Shown: in pieces, positions 1 to 7,298 of the stretch | Position numbering within the stretch: the stretch's first letter is position 1 | Layout: each line of letters starts with the position of its first letter | Assembly: GCA_944387615.1 (NCBI GenBank) | Contig: CALXFP010000007.1 | Location: forward strand, 1 to 34,085 | Direction of reading: 5' to 3' | Length of the DNA stretch: 34,085 nt | DNA from: an uncultured Oscillospiraceae bacterium | GTDB lineage: Bacteria > Bacillota > Clostridia > Oscillospirales > Oscillospiraceae | Notes under the pieces: generated by a model | Told to the model about the DNA's origin: nothing | Seen by the model: only the letters and a program-made list of their open reading frames with translations | Database searches by the model: none | Position numbers and translations under genes: made by a program

Positions 1-1
1 C

Positions 2-73
2 GACACCCTGCCCGATGATATCGTCTGCCCCCTGTGCAAGCACGGTGCTGCTGACTTTGAACCCATTGCTTAA
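2..73 (+). CDS. C-terminal end of a rubredoxin-domain protein (partial)
   Basis: Only the last 23 codons and the TAA stop are inside the window. They read LPDDIVCPLCKHGAADFEPI, the second CxxC iron-binding knuckle and tail of a rubredoxin domain. Such tails occur in free rubredoxins, rubrerythrins and flavin reductase-rubredoxin fusions, so the full protein cannot be named. The usual role is one-electron transfer in oxygen or peroxide detoxification. A strong terminator follows after 19 bases. Confidence 0.75.
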   Translation, partial: DTLPDDIVCPLCKHGAADFEPIA

Positions 74-92
74 AATAAGCGTACATAAAAAC

Positions 93-125
93 TCCCCGTC
101 AGTGAAAACTGGCGGGGAATTTTTT
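93..125. terminator. Bidirectional intrinsic terminator
   Basis: An 11-bp stem (93-103 with 108-118, one G-T pair) closes a GAAA loop. It is followed by six T on the plus strand and by an A-rich run at 86-91 that serves the minus strand. It lies between two convergent genes, the rubredoxin-domain gene and the BCCT transporter, and probably stops both. Confidence 0.85.
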
Positions 126-1664
126 CTATTGTGCTTTTTCTTTCCAAAAACCACGGGCATCTTTCAGGAAGCTGGCGGTTATGAAAACAATGACCGCACC
201 GATGGGAAATGCTGCGATAATGCTCACCGACTGCAAATTCTGCATGGAGCTTTCGGAAAAGACCAGTCCAATCGGCAGCAGGATCAGCAGGATGCACCAC
301 ATCAGCTGAATCATCTTGTGAGGTTGAGCGCCGTTTTCCAGTCTGTGATAGCTGTAACTGGCACCAATGAGGGCAATGGCATCAAAGGAAGTGGCGTAAA
401 ACGCAATCATGGTCACAAGCAGCAGCCCCAGAACAAAGGGGGCCCAGGGCAGGGTCTGAATCATTTCCATAATCACACCGTACAGGTCGCCGGACTGAAG
501 GTAATCCGCCAGGAAGTCCATCTCCCCGGACATCTGCTTTCCCAGAGAATAGTTGCCCAGAATCACAAAGCTGATGATGGTAGAGCCAACGCCGAAACCG
601 TATCCTCCCAGGATTGTCTGCCGGATGGTGCGCCCACGGGAGATGGAACCAATGAAAAACGGGGCGGCAATGCACCACACCATCCAGTATGCCCAGTAAA
701 AAATTGTCCAGTTCTGAGGAAAGGAGGTACTTCTTTGGGGGTCTGTAAAGGTAGCCAGCTCAAAAAAGTGCTGCACCATGGTACCCAAGGCGGAGAATCC
801 GGTTTCCACAATATATTTTGCCTTTCCCCCAAATACAAGAACAAATCCCAGCAGTGTCAGAAACAAATAGATGCACGTCTTGGCCAGCAGGCCGATTCCC
901 TTGATTCCGTGCAGCAGAGAATAGGTATACACCAGGCAAGTCAGCAGCAAGATCACAATAGTGACGGCATTGCGGTCCCAATTCACGCCAAATAAGGTAC
1001 AGATCACATTGGCCATCAAAGGCGTTGCCAAGCTGAATGTGGTAGCCGTTCCTGCCAGCAGCGCAAAGACTGCCAGCAAGTCGATCAGCCGTCCCGCCAC
1101 GCCGTCGGTATGCTTTCCCAGAATGGGGCGGCAGGCTTCCGAGAACTTCTGGCGGGACCGGTTCCGGTTATGGAGCATAAAACCGAAGGCTACAGCCAGA
1201 ACCAGATAAAAACTCCAGGGAATCAGGCTCCAATGAAAAATGGGATAGACACTGGCCCAGGTCTGCATACTGCCCAGCTGGGCAATATGAGGGTCCGCAG
1301 CGTAGAGAATCCACTCCGAAAAGGAGTAGAACAGAATATCCGCTGCCAATCCTGCCGTAAACATCATACTGCCCCAGGTAAAGAAGGAGTATTGCGGTTT
1401 CTCCTCCTGTCCCCCCAGAACGATATCGCCGTATTTGGAAAAGGCAATGTACAGTGACGTCAGAAAGATTCCCAGGCCAATCACCAGATAATATACTCCC
1501 AGGGTATCCCCCAGGAAAAAGCGAATCTGGCTCAGCACCCCATTGGACTGTTCCGGCATCCGGAAAAACAAAATACACAACCCGATAACACTGACCAGAG
1601 GAACCAGGGTAATCATCCAGTCAATTTCTTTCCATGTACTACAAGCTGCACCTTTTTTCTTCAT
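126..1664 (-). CDS. BCCT-family transporter, probably choline uptake
   Basis: A 512-residue membrane protein with about twelve hydrophobic segments. The BCCT signature WTIFYWAYWMVW is followed by SRGRTIRQ, the conserved tryptophan-box helix and loop of betaine/carnitine/choline transporters; an earlier conserved block reads FTAGLAADILFYSFSEW. The start ATG overlaps the licC stop as ATGA, so the two are translationally coupled. In characterised lic loci choline import is done by LicB, a different (DMT-type) permease; here a BCCT protein occupies that place. Choline as substrate is inferred from the neighbouring choline kinase and cytidylyltransferase; betaine or carnitine cannot be excluded from sequence alone. 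BCCT members run on sodium or proton gradients or as exchangers. Confidence 0.9.
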   Translation of the reverse strand: MKKKGAACSTWKEIDWMITLVPLVSVIGLCILFFRMPEQSNGVLSQIRFFLGDTLGVYYLVIGLGIFLTSLYIAFSKYGDIVLGGQEEKPQYSFFTWGSMMFTAGLAADILFYSFSEWILYAADPHIAQLGSMQTWASVYPIFHWSLIPWSFYLVLAVAFGFMLHNRNRSRQKFSEACRPILGKHTDGVAGRLIDLLAVFALLAGTATTFSLATPLMANVICTLFGVNWDRNAVTIVILLLTCLVYTYSLLHGIKGIGLLAKTCIYLFLTLLGFVLVFGGKAKYIVETGFSALGTMVQHFFELATFTDPQRSTSFPQNWTIFYWAYWMVWCIAAPFFIGSISRGRTIRQTILGGYGFGVGSTIISFVILGNYSLGKQMSGEMDFLADYLQSGDLYGVIMEMIQTLPWAPFVLGLLLVTMIAFYATSFDAIALIGASYSYHRLENGAQPHKMIQLMWCILLILLPIGLVFSESSMQNLQSVSIIAAFPIGAVIVFITASFLKDARGFWKEKAQ

Positions 1665-2401
1665 TCCGTCCCTCCCTCTGCCACGCTCCGATAGCTGCTG
1701 TCCAGGGCTGCCAATTCGGAAAAGCTGTCAATTTCCCGAATATCTTCCTCTTGCATTGGGTAAATCCCCAGGGTATATTCCCCGGGATAGCAGAACATGG
1801 CTACATCGTCCCAGTAGATCTGACGGTTTTGTTTTTGGACAAATTCCACCTCCAGGTGGTGTTTGAGTTTGCTGGCGTCCGTTTCATTCCATCGGGAAAC
1901 GCTGTAGAGTTTCCAGCCTTTTTTTCCTCCGGTACGGCTGCAGCCGGTGACGATGCCGTAGCGGACCGTCATCAGCCATTCCTCCGTCTGCTCCTCAGTC
2001 CAAACTGCATTGTACCCGGAGCGGGTAAAGCTGGGATTCAGGATGTCGGGGTTGTAGATCATCTGATCTCCGTCCAGAATCATGGCGTTGGCAAGGTGTT
2101 CCCTGGCCACATAGAGAGACGAAATGTTGTTGCAGCTGTCGTAATAGGGATTTTCAATCAGTGTCAGCCCGGGATACTGGTTCGGCAAGTCGGAAAACTG
2201 CTCTTTCCGGTATCCCACCACCACATAAATCTCAAAAATCCCGTTCCGGTGCAGGGCGTCGATCACGGTATCAATCATTCTGCGGCCGTTGACACAAATC
2301 AGCGGCTTCGGCGTATGAAGGGATACCGGCTGCATTCGCTTTCCCATGCCTGCAGCCATAATGATGGCCCGTTCAACTGTGCTGGTCTGCATTGTCTGCA
2401 T
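1661..2401 (-). CDS. licC: LicC-type phosphocholine cytidylyltransferase
   Basis: A 246-residue nucleotidyltransferase of the LicC type, expected to make CDP-choline from phosphocholine and CTP in the cytoplasm. The nucleotide-binding signature AAGMGKRMQPVSLHTPK is at residues 16-32, the metal-binding ILDGD at 108-112. The part with YWDDVAMF and IREIDSF resembles the choline-binding half of pneumococcal LicC. Its start overlaps the upstream fusion gene by 29 bp (ATG at 2401, preceded by AGAGG) or by 20 bp (second ATG at 2392). It is the middle gene of the choline operon. The operon therefore has two cytidylyltransferase domains, this one and that inside the fusion. Confidence 0.85.
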   Translation of the reverse strand: MQTMQTSTVERAIIMAAGMGKRMQPVSLHTPKPLICVNGRRMIDTVIDALHRNGIFEIYVVVGYRKEQFSDLPNQYPGLTLIENPYYDSCNNISSLYVAREHLANAMILDGDQMIYNPDILNPSFTRSGYNAVWTEEQTEEWLMTVRYGIVTGCSRTGGKKGWKLYSVSRWNETDASKLKHHLEVEFVQKQNRQIYWDDVAMFCYPGEYTLGIYPMQEEDIREIDSFSELAALDSSYRSVAEGGTE

Positions 2402-4157
2402 GCGCTTTCATCCTCTCTGCGGCCAGTTTATAATACTCTTTGGCGTAGCGATATTGTTTCAGGGAATAAGCCCCAAATTCCACCCCGAGGTTTCTCTTGT
2501 ATTCACACCAGTTGCTCCACAAAAGGCCGCATACTGCCATGTAGCAATAGATCTTGGTGCGAATTTCCTCCGGGCACTGGTTTTCAAAGTAGAGATCAAT
2601 CAGCCGGTCCGTCTCTTCCCGGTCATACATGGCGTACAGGCAGAACATGGCGATATCCACATGGGGGTCCTGCATTCCAGCATACTCCCAGTCAATTAAA
2701 ACTACCCGCTCCTCCCCGTTCCCATCGGGGACAAAAAGGAAGTTGTCCGGCACCGCATCGATGTGGGTCAGGGTCCATTGGGAAATATGACTCTCAATAT
2801 ACGGTTTCAGGGACAGTACATTTTTCTTGGTAGTTTCATAATCCCGATAGACAGAGCCATTTCCATTCCACAGCGATTGGTAAAAATCAATCTGTCCAAA
2901 CAGGTCAAAGCAATGCTCCACCTGGCATTGGCTTGCATGGAATCTGCGCAGCAGCTGCATGGCTTTTTTCAGATCGGGTAGGCTGTTAGGATTGCAAACC
3001 CGGGCATTTTCCAGATATTCCGTGATTTTATATCCATTTTCCGGATTCAGATACACCACCGTGTCGCAAAGCTGCTGGTTGGAAATCTTCTGGTAAACAG
3101 CCGCTTCCTGCCTGCGGTTTATCATCCGGTCCGTGCCTTCCCCAGGAATGCGCATAATGTATTTCTTTTGCCGGCAGGTAAAGAGGAAGGAACGATTGGT
3201 CATTCCCTTTTTCAAAACCGTGATATCCACAATTTCCGGATTTTGCACCTTCAGAGTCTGCATAATGGCCCCGATGGCATCGGATTTGAGATGATTGGAG
3301 TCCCCATCCAGTTCCCGCAGCTGCTCATAGGTATTGATCTCCACCACCGCATCCGAGGCCGCCACCCTGGCCCAGACTGTCATCCGGTTTCCCTCATACA
3401 GGGTTTCTTCCCAGAAAAGACCGTCATTTCGGCTATCCTGGCACAGGCGGGTCAAGTTCGTTCGGATTCGTTCGGCGTCCTCCCGCAGCAGGTAGCAAAT
3501 GCCCAGCATTTCATTTCCGCCGGAGAACTGGGGAACCGTCACCAGTTCCATCTTTCGATTGACCCGCACCGTACTCTCCGGGGCAATCCGGTCACTGACC
3601 ATGTACCAGGAGTACAGGGTATTGGCGCAAAAGGGATTTTCCCTGCACCACAGGTCACAGGGAACGATAAAGGAATTGCCCAGTTTCTCCCCCACCAGAG
3701 CCAGGGAATGAAGATTGTTCTTCCCGGCGTATTGGGAGTTTACAACCAGGGTAACACCAAACTGGTCAATCAGATATTCAAACTGCTCCTTCATGAAGCC
3801 CACAACCACATAGATTTCCCGAATGCCCACTTCCTGCAGCTGCAAAATCATGCGCTCAATCAGCCGCTGGCCGTTGACCTCCAGCAGCGCTTTGGGGGTT
3901 TCCAAATTGATGGGAACCATGCGCATGCCAAATCCCGCCGCCAGAATAACCGCGTTTTGGGGGCGGCACCGGCAAAATAGTTCCCGAGCCTGTTCCGTCA
4001 AGGCACCGCAGGAATCCAGGTATCCCGCCTTGGTCAGGTCCTTGACGCACCGGTTTACCATTCCCAAGGAATGCCCGCTTGCCTGGGCCAGGGAACGCTG
4101 GCTGGAAAAGGGCATATGTTTCAGCGTGTTCAAGATATCATACGCTTGCGTGTTCAT
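2373..4157 (-). CDS. Fusion: winged-helix / LicC-like nucleotidyltransferase / LicA-like choline kinase
   Basis: A 594-residue three-part protein. Residues 1-60 look like a small winged helix-turn-helix (ILNTLKHMPFSSQRSLAQAS, then a recognition-helix-like stretch). Residues 68-290 are a nucleotidyltransferase with GFGMRMVPINLETPK. Residues 300-590 are a choline kinase/aminoglycoside-kinase fold with catalytic H465, D467 and N472 in THIDAVPDNF and metal-binding D489 in LIDWEYAG. It should phosphorylate choline and activate the product; the DNA-binding part may let it sense its own pathway. The frame stays open far upstream, but that stretch is antisense to the YibE/F gene. ATG 4157 has a GGTGG in front. 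ATG 4187 sits at the predicted transcription start and would be leaderless. First gene of the choline operon; no licD (phosphocholine transfer) gene is in the window. Confidence 0.85.
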   Translation of the reverse strand: MNTQAYDILNTLKHMPFSSQRSLAQASGHSLGMVNRCVKDLTKAGYLDSCGALTEQARELFCRCRPQNAVILAAGFGMRMVPINLETPKALLEVNGQRLIERMILQLQEVGIREIYVVVGFMKEQFEYLIDQFGVTLVVNSQYAGKNNLHSLALVGEKLGNSFIVPCDLWCRENPFCANTLYSWYMVSDRIAPESTVRVNRKMELVTVPQFSGGNEMLGICYLLREDAERIRTNLTRLCQDSRNDGLFWEETLYEGNRMTVWARVAASDAVVEINTYEQLRELDGDSNHLKSDAIGAIMQTLKVQNPEIVDITVLKKGMTNRSFLFTCRQKKYIMRIPGEGTDRMINRRQEAAVYQKISNQQLCDTVVYLNPENGYKITEYLENARVCNPNSLPDLKKAMQLLRRFHASQCQVEHCFDLFGQIDFYQSLWNGNGSVYRDYETTKKNVLSLKPYIESHISQWTLTHIDAVPDNFLFVPDGNGEERVVLIDWEYAGMQDPHVDIAMFCLYAMYDREETDRLIDLYFENQCPEEIRTKIYCYMAVCGLLWSNWCEYKRNLGVEFGAYSLKQYRYAKEYYKLAAERMKAHADNADQHS

Positions 4158-4193
4158 ATACTCATACACCACCGTTTTTGTGAACATAGGTAC

Positions 4194-4221
4194 AGTATAA
4201 CACATTCCAGGAAAATGGCAA
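4194..4221 (-). promoter_or_regulatory. Sigma-70 promoter of the choline operon
   Basis: On the minus strand TTGCCA (4216-4221) and TATACT (4194-4199) are separated by 16 bp. The predicted start of transcription falls at about 4187, 30 bases before the preferred start codon. Confidence 0.7.
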
Positions 4222-4244
4222 GTATTTTCTCTAAATGTCGCAAG

Positions 4245-4272
4245 CCCCCGGGAATCTTCTCCCGGGGGTTTT
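4245..4272. terminator. Hairpin after the YibE/F gene
   Basis: A perfect 9-bp G+C-rich stem (4245-4253 with 4260-4268) with a six-base loop lies 17 bases past the YibE/F stop. The T run is on the plus-strand side (4269-4272); the minus-strand side has no good U tract. It probably insulates the choline promoter from upstream transcription. Confidence 0.55.
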
Positions 4273-4285
4273 GGCAGCGGATAAA

Positions 4286-5422
4286 TCAACGTTTCTTTCC
4301 AGTAAACAGCAGGCCGCTGGTAATGGCAGTCAACGGCGCAACGGTTACCAGCCCGAAGGAACCTACAATGGTGTGAATGATTTCCGCGGCAACATATTTG
4401 TAGTTGAGAATAAATTCCACCGGCGTGCCCTGAGCCATAAACACCATCAGAAGCGCAATATAGCTTCCGGAGTAAGCCAGCAGCAGCGTGGTCGTGGTGG
4501 AGCCGCAGGCCGCTCTTCCCACTGCAAAGCCGGAGAGAATCGCTTCCCGGGCTGAAATATCCGGGCGTTTCTGTACCACCTCGTATACCGCCGAGCAGAT
4601 ATCCACCGACAAGTCCATAACCGCACCGGCAGACCCCAGGAAAATGGACGCCACAAAAATCTGGGTCAGGTTCAAGTGCTGATAACCGGCATAGAGCAGG
4701 CTTTCGCTGGACTCCATAACGGCGCCATGGATTTTGAACAGGTCCGTAAACACATATCCCAGAATCGCCGTGACCAGAATGCCAAGAATCGCGCCGCCGG
4801 ATGCGGCAACGCAGCGTTTGTCCCATCCGTAGATCAGGCTGAGCACCAAAAAAGTCAGAACCGTCACTAGTCCCAGAGCTATCCACACCGGATTATACCC
4901 TTTCAGCAGGCAGGGAACCAGAATTTTCCACATCAGCAGAATGGTCACCACAAAGGACAATATCGCTCTGAGTCCTGTTTTTCCAGCAAACAAAACCAGA
5001 AGCAGCAGAAATAACCCAGCCAAGATTGCCTCTTTGTCCATCCGGTAATGGTCGGTCATGGTCACAGCTGTGATTTCTCCACCGCTGTGGCTGATGGCCA
5101 CAAAAGCGATATCTCCTACAGAAAACAGTTTATCCTGCTCCAGCGAACCATTGAGCCGGTTAACGCCGTCGGTTTCCTGCCCGGCAAACTGTCCTCCCAA
5201 AATCCGCAGGCGGCATCGCTGCTCGCCGGAGCGAACCAATCCCGTATCCACGATATAACTTTCGTCTGTAGCCAGCACTTCTGCCTTCACCCGGTCAGCG
5301 TTCTGATAGGTCAGCGCCCCTTCAAATCCGGTAGGCAGCATGATAAGCCCCACAAGCAGAATCAGCGCCAGAACCACCGGCAGCAGTGTGGGATACTTTT
5401 CCCGCAAAGATGAAAAATGCAT
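4286..5422 (-). CDS. YibE/F family membrane protein
   Basis: A 378-residue membrane protein of the YibE/F family, whose function is not established. An N-terminal membrane segment (about residues 14-32) is followed by an external beta-rich domain of about 100 residues and then about seven membrane helices. The conserved helix with GSAGAVMDLSVDICSA is characteristic, as is the later GRAACGSTTTTLLLAYSG region. ATG 5422 was chosen because a GGAGG sits four bases before it; an upstream in-frame ATG at 5458 has no such site. It stands alone between two hairpins, downstream of the alkaline phosphatase on the same strand. Confidence 0.85.
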   Translation of the reverse strand: MHFSSLREKYPTLLPVVLALILLVGLIMLPTGFEGALTYQNADRVKAEVLATDESYIVDTGLVRSGEQRCRLRILGGQFAGQETDGVNRLNGSLEQDKLFSVGDIAFVAISHSGGEITAVTMTDHYRMDKEAILAGLFLLLLVLFAGKTGLRAILSFVVTILLMWKILVPCLLKGYNPVWIALGLVTVLTFLVLSLIYGWDKRCVAASGGAILGILVTAILGYVFTDLFKIHGAVMESSESLLYAGYQHLNLTQIFVASIFLGSAGAVMDLSVDICSAVYEVVQKRPDISAREAILSGFAVGRAACGSTTTTLLLAYSGSYIALLMVFMAQGTPVEFILNYKYVAAEIIHTIVGSFGLVTVAPLTAITSGLLFTGKKR

Positions 5423-5441
5423 AGTTCCTCCAATGAGAAAG

Positions 5442-5467
5442 CAAGAGGCGGCATACACCGCCCCTTG
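5442..5467. terminator. Hairpin between alkaline phosphatase and YibE/F genes
   Basis: A 10-bp stem with one A-C mismatch (5442-5451 with 5458-5467) and a six-base loop, 24 bases past the phosphatase stop. The best T run is on the plus side (5468-5471); on the minus strand it is followed only by TTGCTTTCTC, so read-through into the YibE/F gene is possible. Confidence 0.55.
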
Positions 5468-5491
5468 TTTTGTTCGAGATTCGTATGTTGG

Positions 5492-7072
5492 TTACTGAAC
5501 ATCCAGCATAGCAGCCAGCTTGTTGAAGATATCGGTATTGTCGTAGTAACCGTTGAATTCTTCTGCGCCGTTGCCATCAGCAAAGACCGCTACCGGCAGG
5601 CCGGTGTGGGAGTAGCTGGTAAAATCAATGCCGGACTTGTTGTTCAGGATGTGGGTAACGGTGACGCTGAAGGGGTTGTAGCCACCGTAGAGCACATACT
5701 GTTCCTGGTTGTACTCAGGAATCTCATCAGCAACAGCCAGCTCGTAAGCAGTGCGCAGGCGCTCTACTTCGTACTCGGTCAGCACCAGACGGTCGCCTTC
5801 CTCGCCGGTCATCTTCAGACCGAACAGTTCCTCAACATCCTTCATAGCGGTTTCAAAGGGAGTCTTGTTCTCCTTGTAGGAGGCAACGTACTGCTCGTCG
5901 AACTGAGCGTAGGAAATCTTCTGGTTGGTCAGGTTATCCAGGTAAGTATCGTAGTCGGTGCCGGCAAAGCCGATGGTCAGACCGCCGGTTTCGTGGTCGC
6001 CGGTGACCAGGATCAGGGTTTCTTCGGGATTCTCCTTGGCAAAATCCACAGCAACCTGAACGGCGTCCGCCAGGGCCAGGGTATCGGTTACGGTAGCGCC
6101 GGCATCATTGGCGTGGCAGGCCCAGTCAATCTTGCCGCCTTCGCACATCATGAAGAAGCCGGTATCGTTGTCCAGAACCTCAATGCCCTTGGCAACATAG
6201 TCAGCCAGTGCCCACTGATCGCTTTCCCGGTCCATGTCATAGCTCATGGCATCGTCATCGGCCAGATGCTCATCAATCAGGATGACCTTGCCATCTTCCG
6301 CAGTCACCTTCTCAGCATCTGCCTGGGTGAAGGTAACCTTATAACCGGCAGCTTCTGCCAGGTCGTACAGGCTCTCCTGATCACCTTCCGCGCCGTTGGC
6401 TTTCTTCAGAGCGCCGCCGGCAAAGTACTCAAAGTCGGATTCTACCAGTTCCAGGCCGATTTCATAATAGTCGTTACGGCTGGCCTGATGGGCGTAGAAA
6501 GCGGCGGGGGTAGCATGGTTCAGGTTGACGGAGGAAATCACGCCTACCTTCCAATCCTTCTGAGCATGGAGCTTTTCCGCAATGGTCTCGAAGGACTCGG
6601 TGCCGGTAACATCCACGTTGATCATGCCGGAGTAAGTTTTCCGACCGGTAGCAATGGAAGTGGCAGTAGAAGCAGAGTCAGGAGCGAAGGAGCAGGAATC
6701 ATAAGTAACAGCAGAACCGGCAGCCTCAAAATCCATGAAGCACAGCTTTTCGGGGCCGTCCAGCACAGCGCCGCCGCGATTTTCATAGTCCACGCTGGGC
6801 AGTGCCTGGGCGTAGTCCTCGTCAGCGATGGCACCCAGGTAGTCAGCAGCTGCCTGGAACTGGGGGTAGCTCATACCGTCGCCGATGAACAGGAACACAT
6901 ACTTGGGTGCATTCTCTGCATCCACCTGGGCCGCAACGCTGCTGGCAGGAACCGTTTCCGGAGTGGTTTCCTGTGTTGCCTTTGTGGTCTCACCGGTCTG
7001 GGCAGGCTGTGCGCAAGCAACCAGGCTGATGCAAAGAACAGCAGCAAGTAAAAGTGCGATTGTTTTTTTCAT
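5492..7072 (-). CDS. Alkaline phosphatase, lipid-anchored
   Basis: A 526-residue secreted alkaline phosphatase. The N-terminus is a lipoprotein signal peptide with lipobox SLVAC (lipidated C20), then a Thr/Glu-rich linker to about residue 50. Catalytic features: metal ligand D65 in FIGDGMS; the nucleophile region PDSASTATS with S133 as the expected phosphoserine; the metal-binding stretch GGKIDWACHANDAG; and VTGDHETGG. It should hydrolyse phosphomonoesters outside the membrane to supply phosphate. The ATG has AGGAAATGAGG in front. No clear sigma-70 promoter was found in the 226 bases upstream; only a weak TACAAT-like -10 and a short GCCAG/CTGGC inverted repeat at 7119-7133 are there, and no recognisable Pho box. 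Confidence 0.92.
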   Translation of the reverse strand: MKKTIALLLAAVLCISLVACAQPAQTGETTKATQETTPETVPASSVAAQVDAENAPKYVFLFIGDGMSYPQFQAAADYLGAIADEDYAQALPSVDYENRGGAVLDGPEKLCFMDFEAAGSAVTYDSCSFAPDSASTATSIATGRKTYSGMINVDVTGTESFETIAEKLHAQKDWKVGVISSVNLNHATPAAFYAHQASRNDYYEIGLELVESDFEYFAGGALKKANGAEGDQESLYDLAEAAGYKVTFTQADAEKVTAEDGKVILIDEHLADDDAMSYDMDRESDQWALADYVAKGIEVLDNDTGFFMMCEGGKIDWACHANDAGATVTDTLALADAVQVAVDFAKENPEETLILVTGDHETGGLTIGFAGTDYDTYLDNLTNQKISYAQFDEQYVASYKENKTPFETAMKDVEELFGLKMTGEEGDRLVLTEYEVERLRTAYELAVADEIPEYNQEQYVLYGGYNPFSVTVTHILNNKSGIDFTSYSHTGLPVAVFADGNGAEEFNGYYDNTDIFNKLAAMLDVQ

Positions 7073-7298
7073 GTTTTTACCTCATTTCCTTTTTGGTCAA
7101 ATGATCCTTTCGCATGTTGCCAGTGGTTCTGGCCACCGTGCGCTTTTATTGTAATGAGGATATGTAAAATCAGAAATCGCAATCTTGTAAAATAAACCTC
7201 AAGCTGCCTTTGGGCGGAAGGAAGAAAATTGCGTATTTTTACGGCTTGTCAGGCACTGTAAGAACACGCATATTTTCATCTATTGGACACTTTTCAAT

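Noticed and set aside
4158..4886. Long upstream extension of the choline fusion frame
   Set aside because: It is antisense to the well-supported YibE/F gene, includes the terminator hairpin and promoter, and has no protein-family character.
5417..7051. 544-codon plus-strand open frame over the alkaline phosphatase gene
   Set aside because: A mirror of codon bias in the real minus-strand gene; no family motif and no ribosome site.
7119..7133. GCCAG-N5-CTGGC inverted repeat as a phosphate-control site
   Set aside because: Short, unlike known Firmicutes Pho boxes, and not linked to a convincing promoter.
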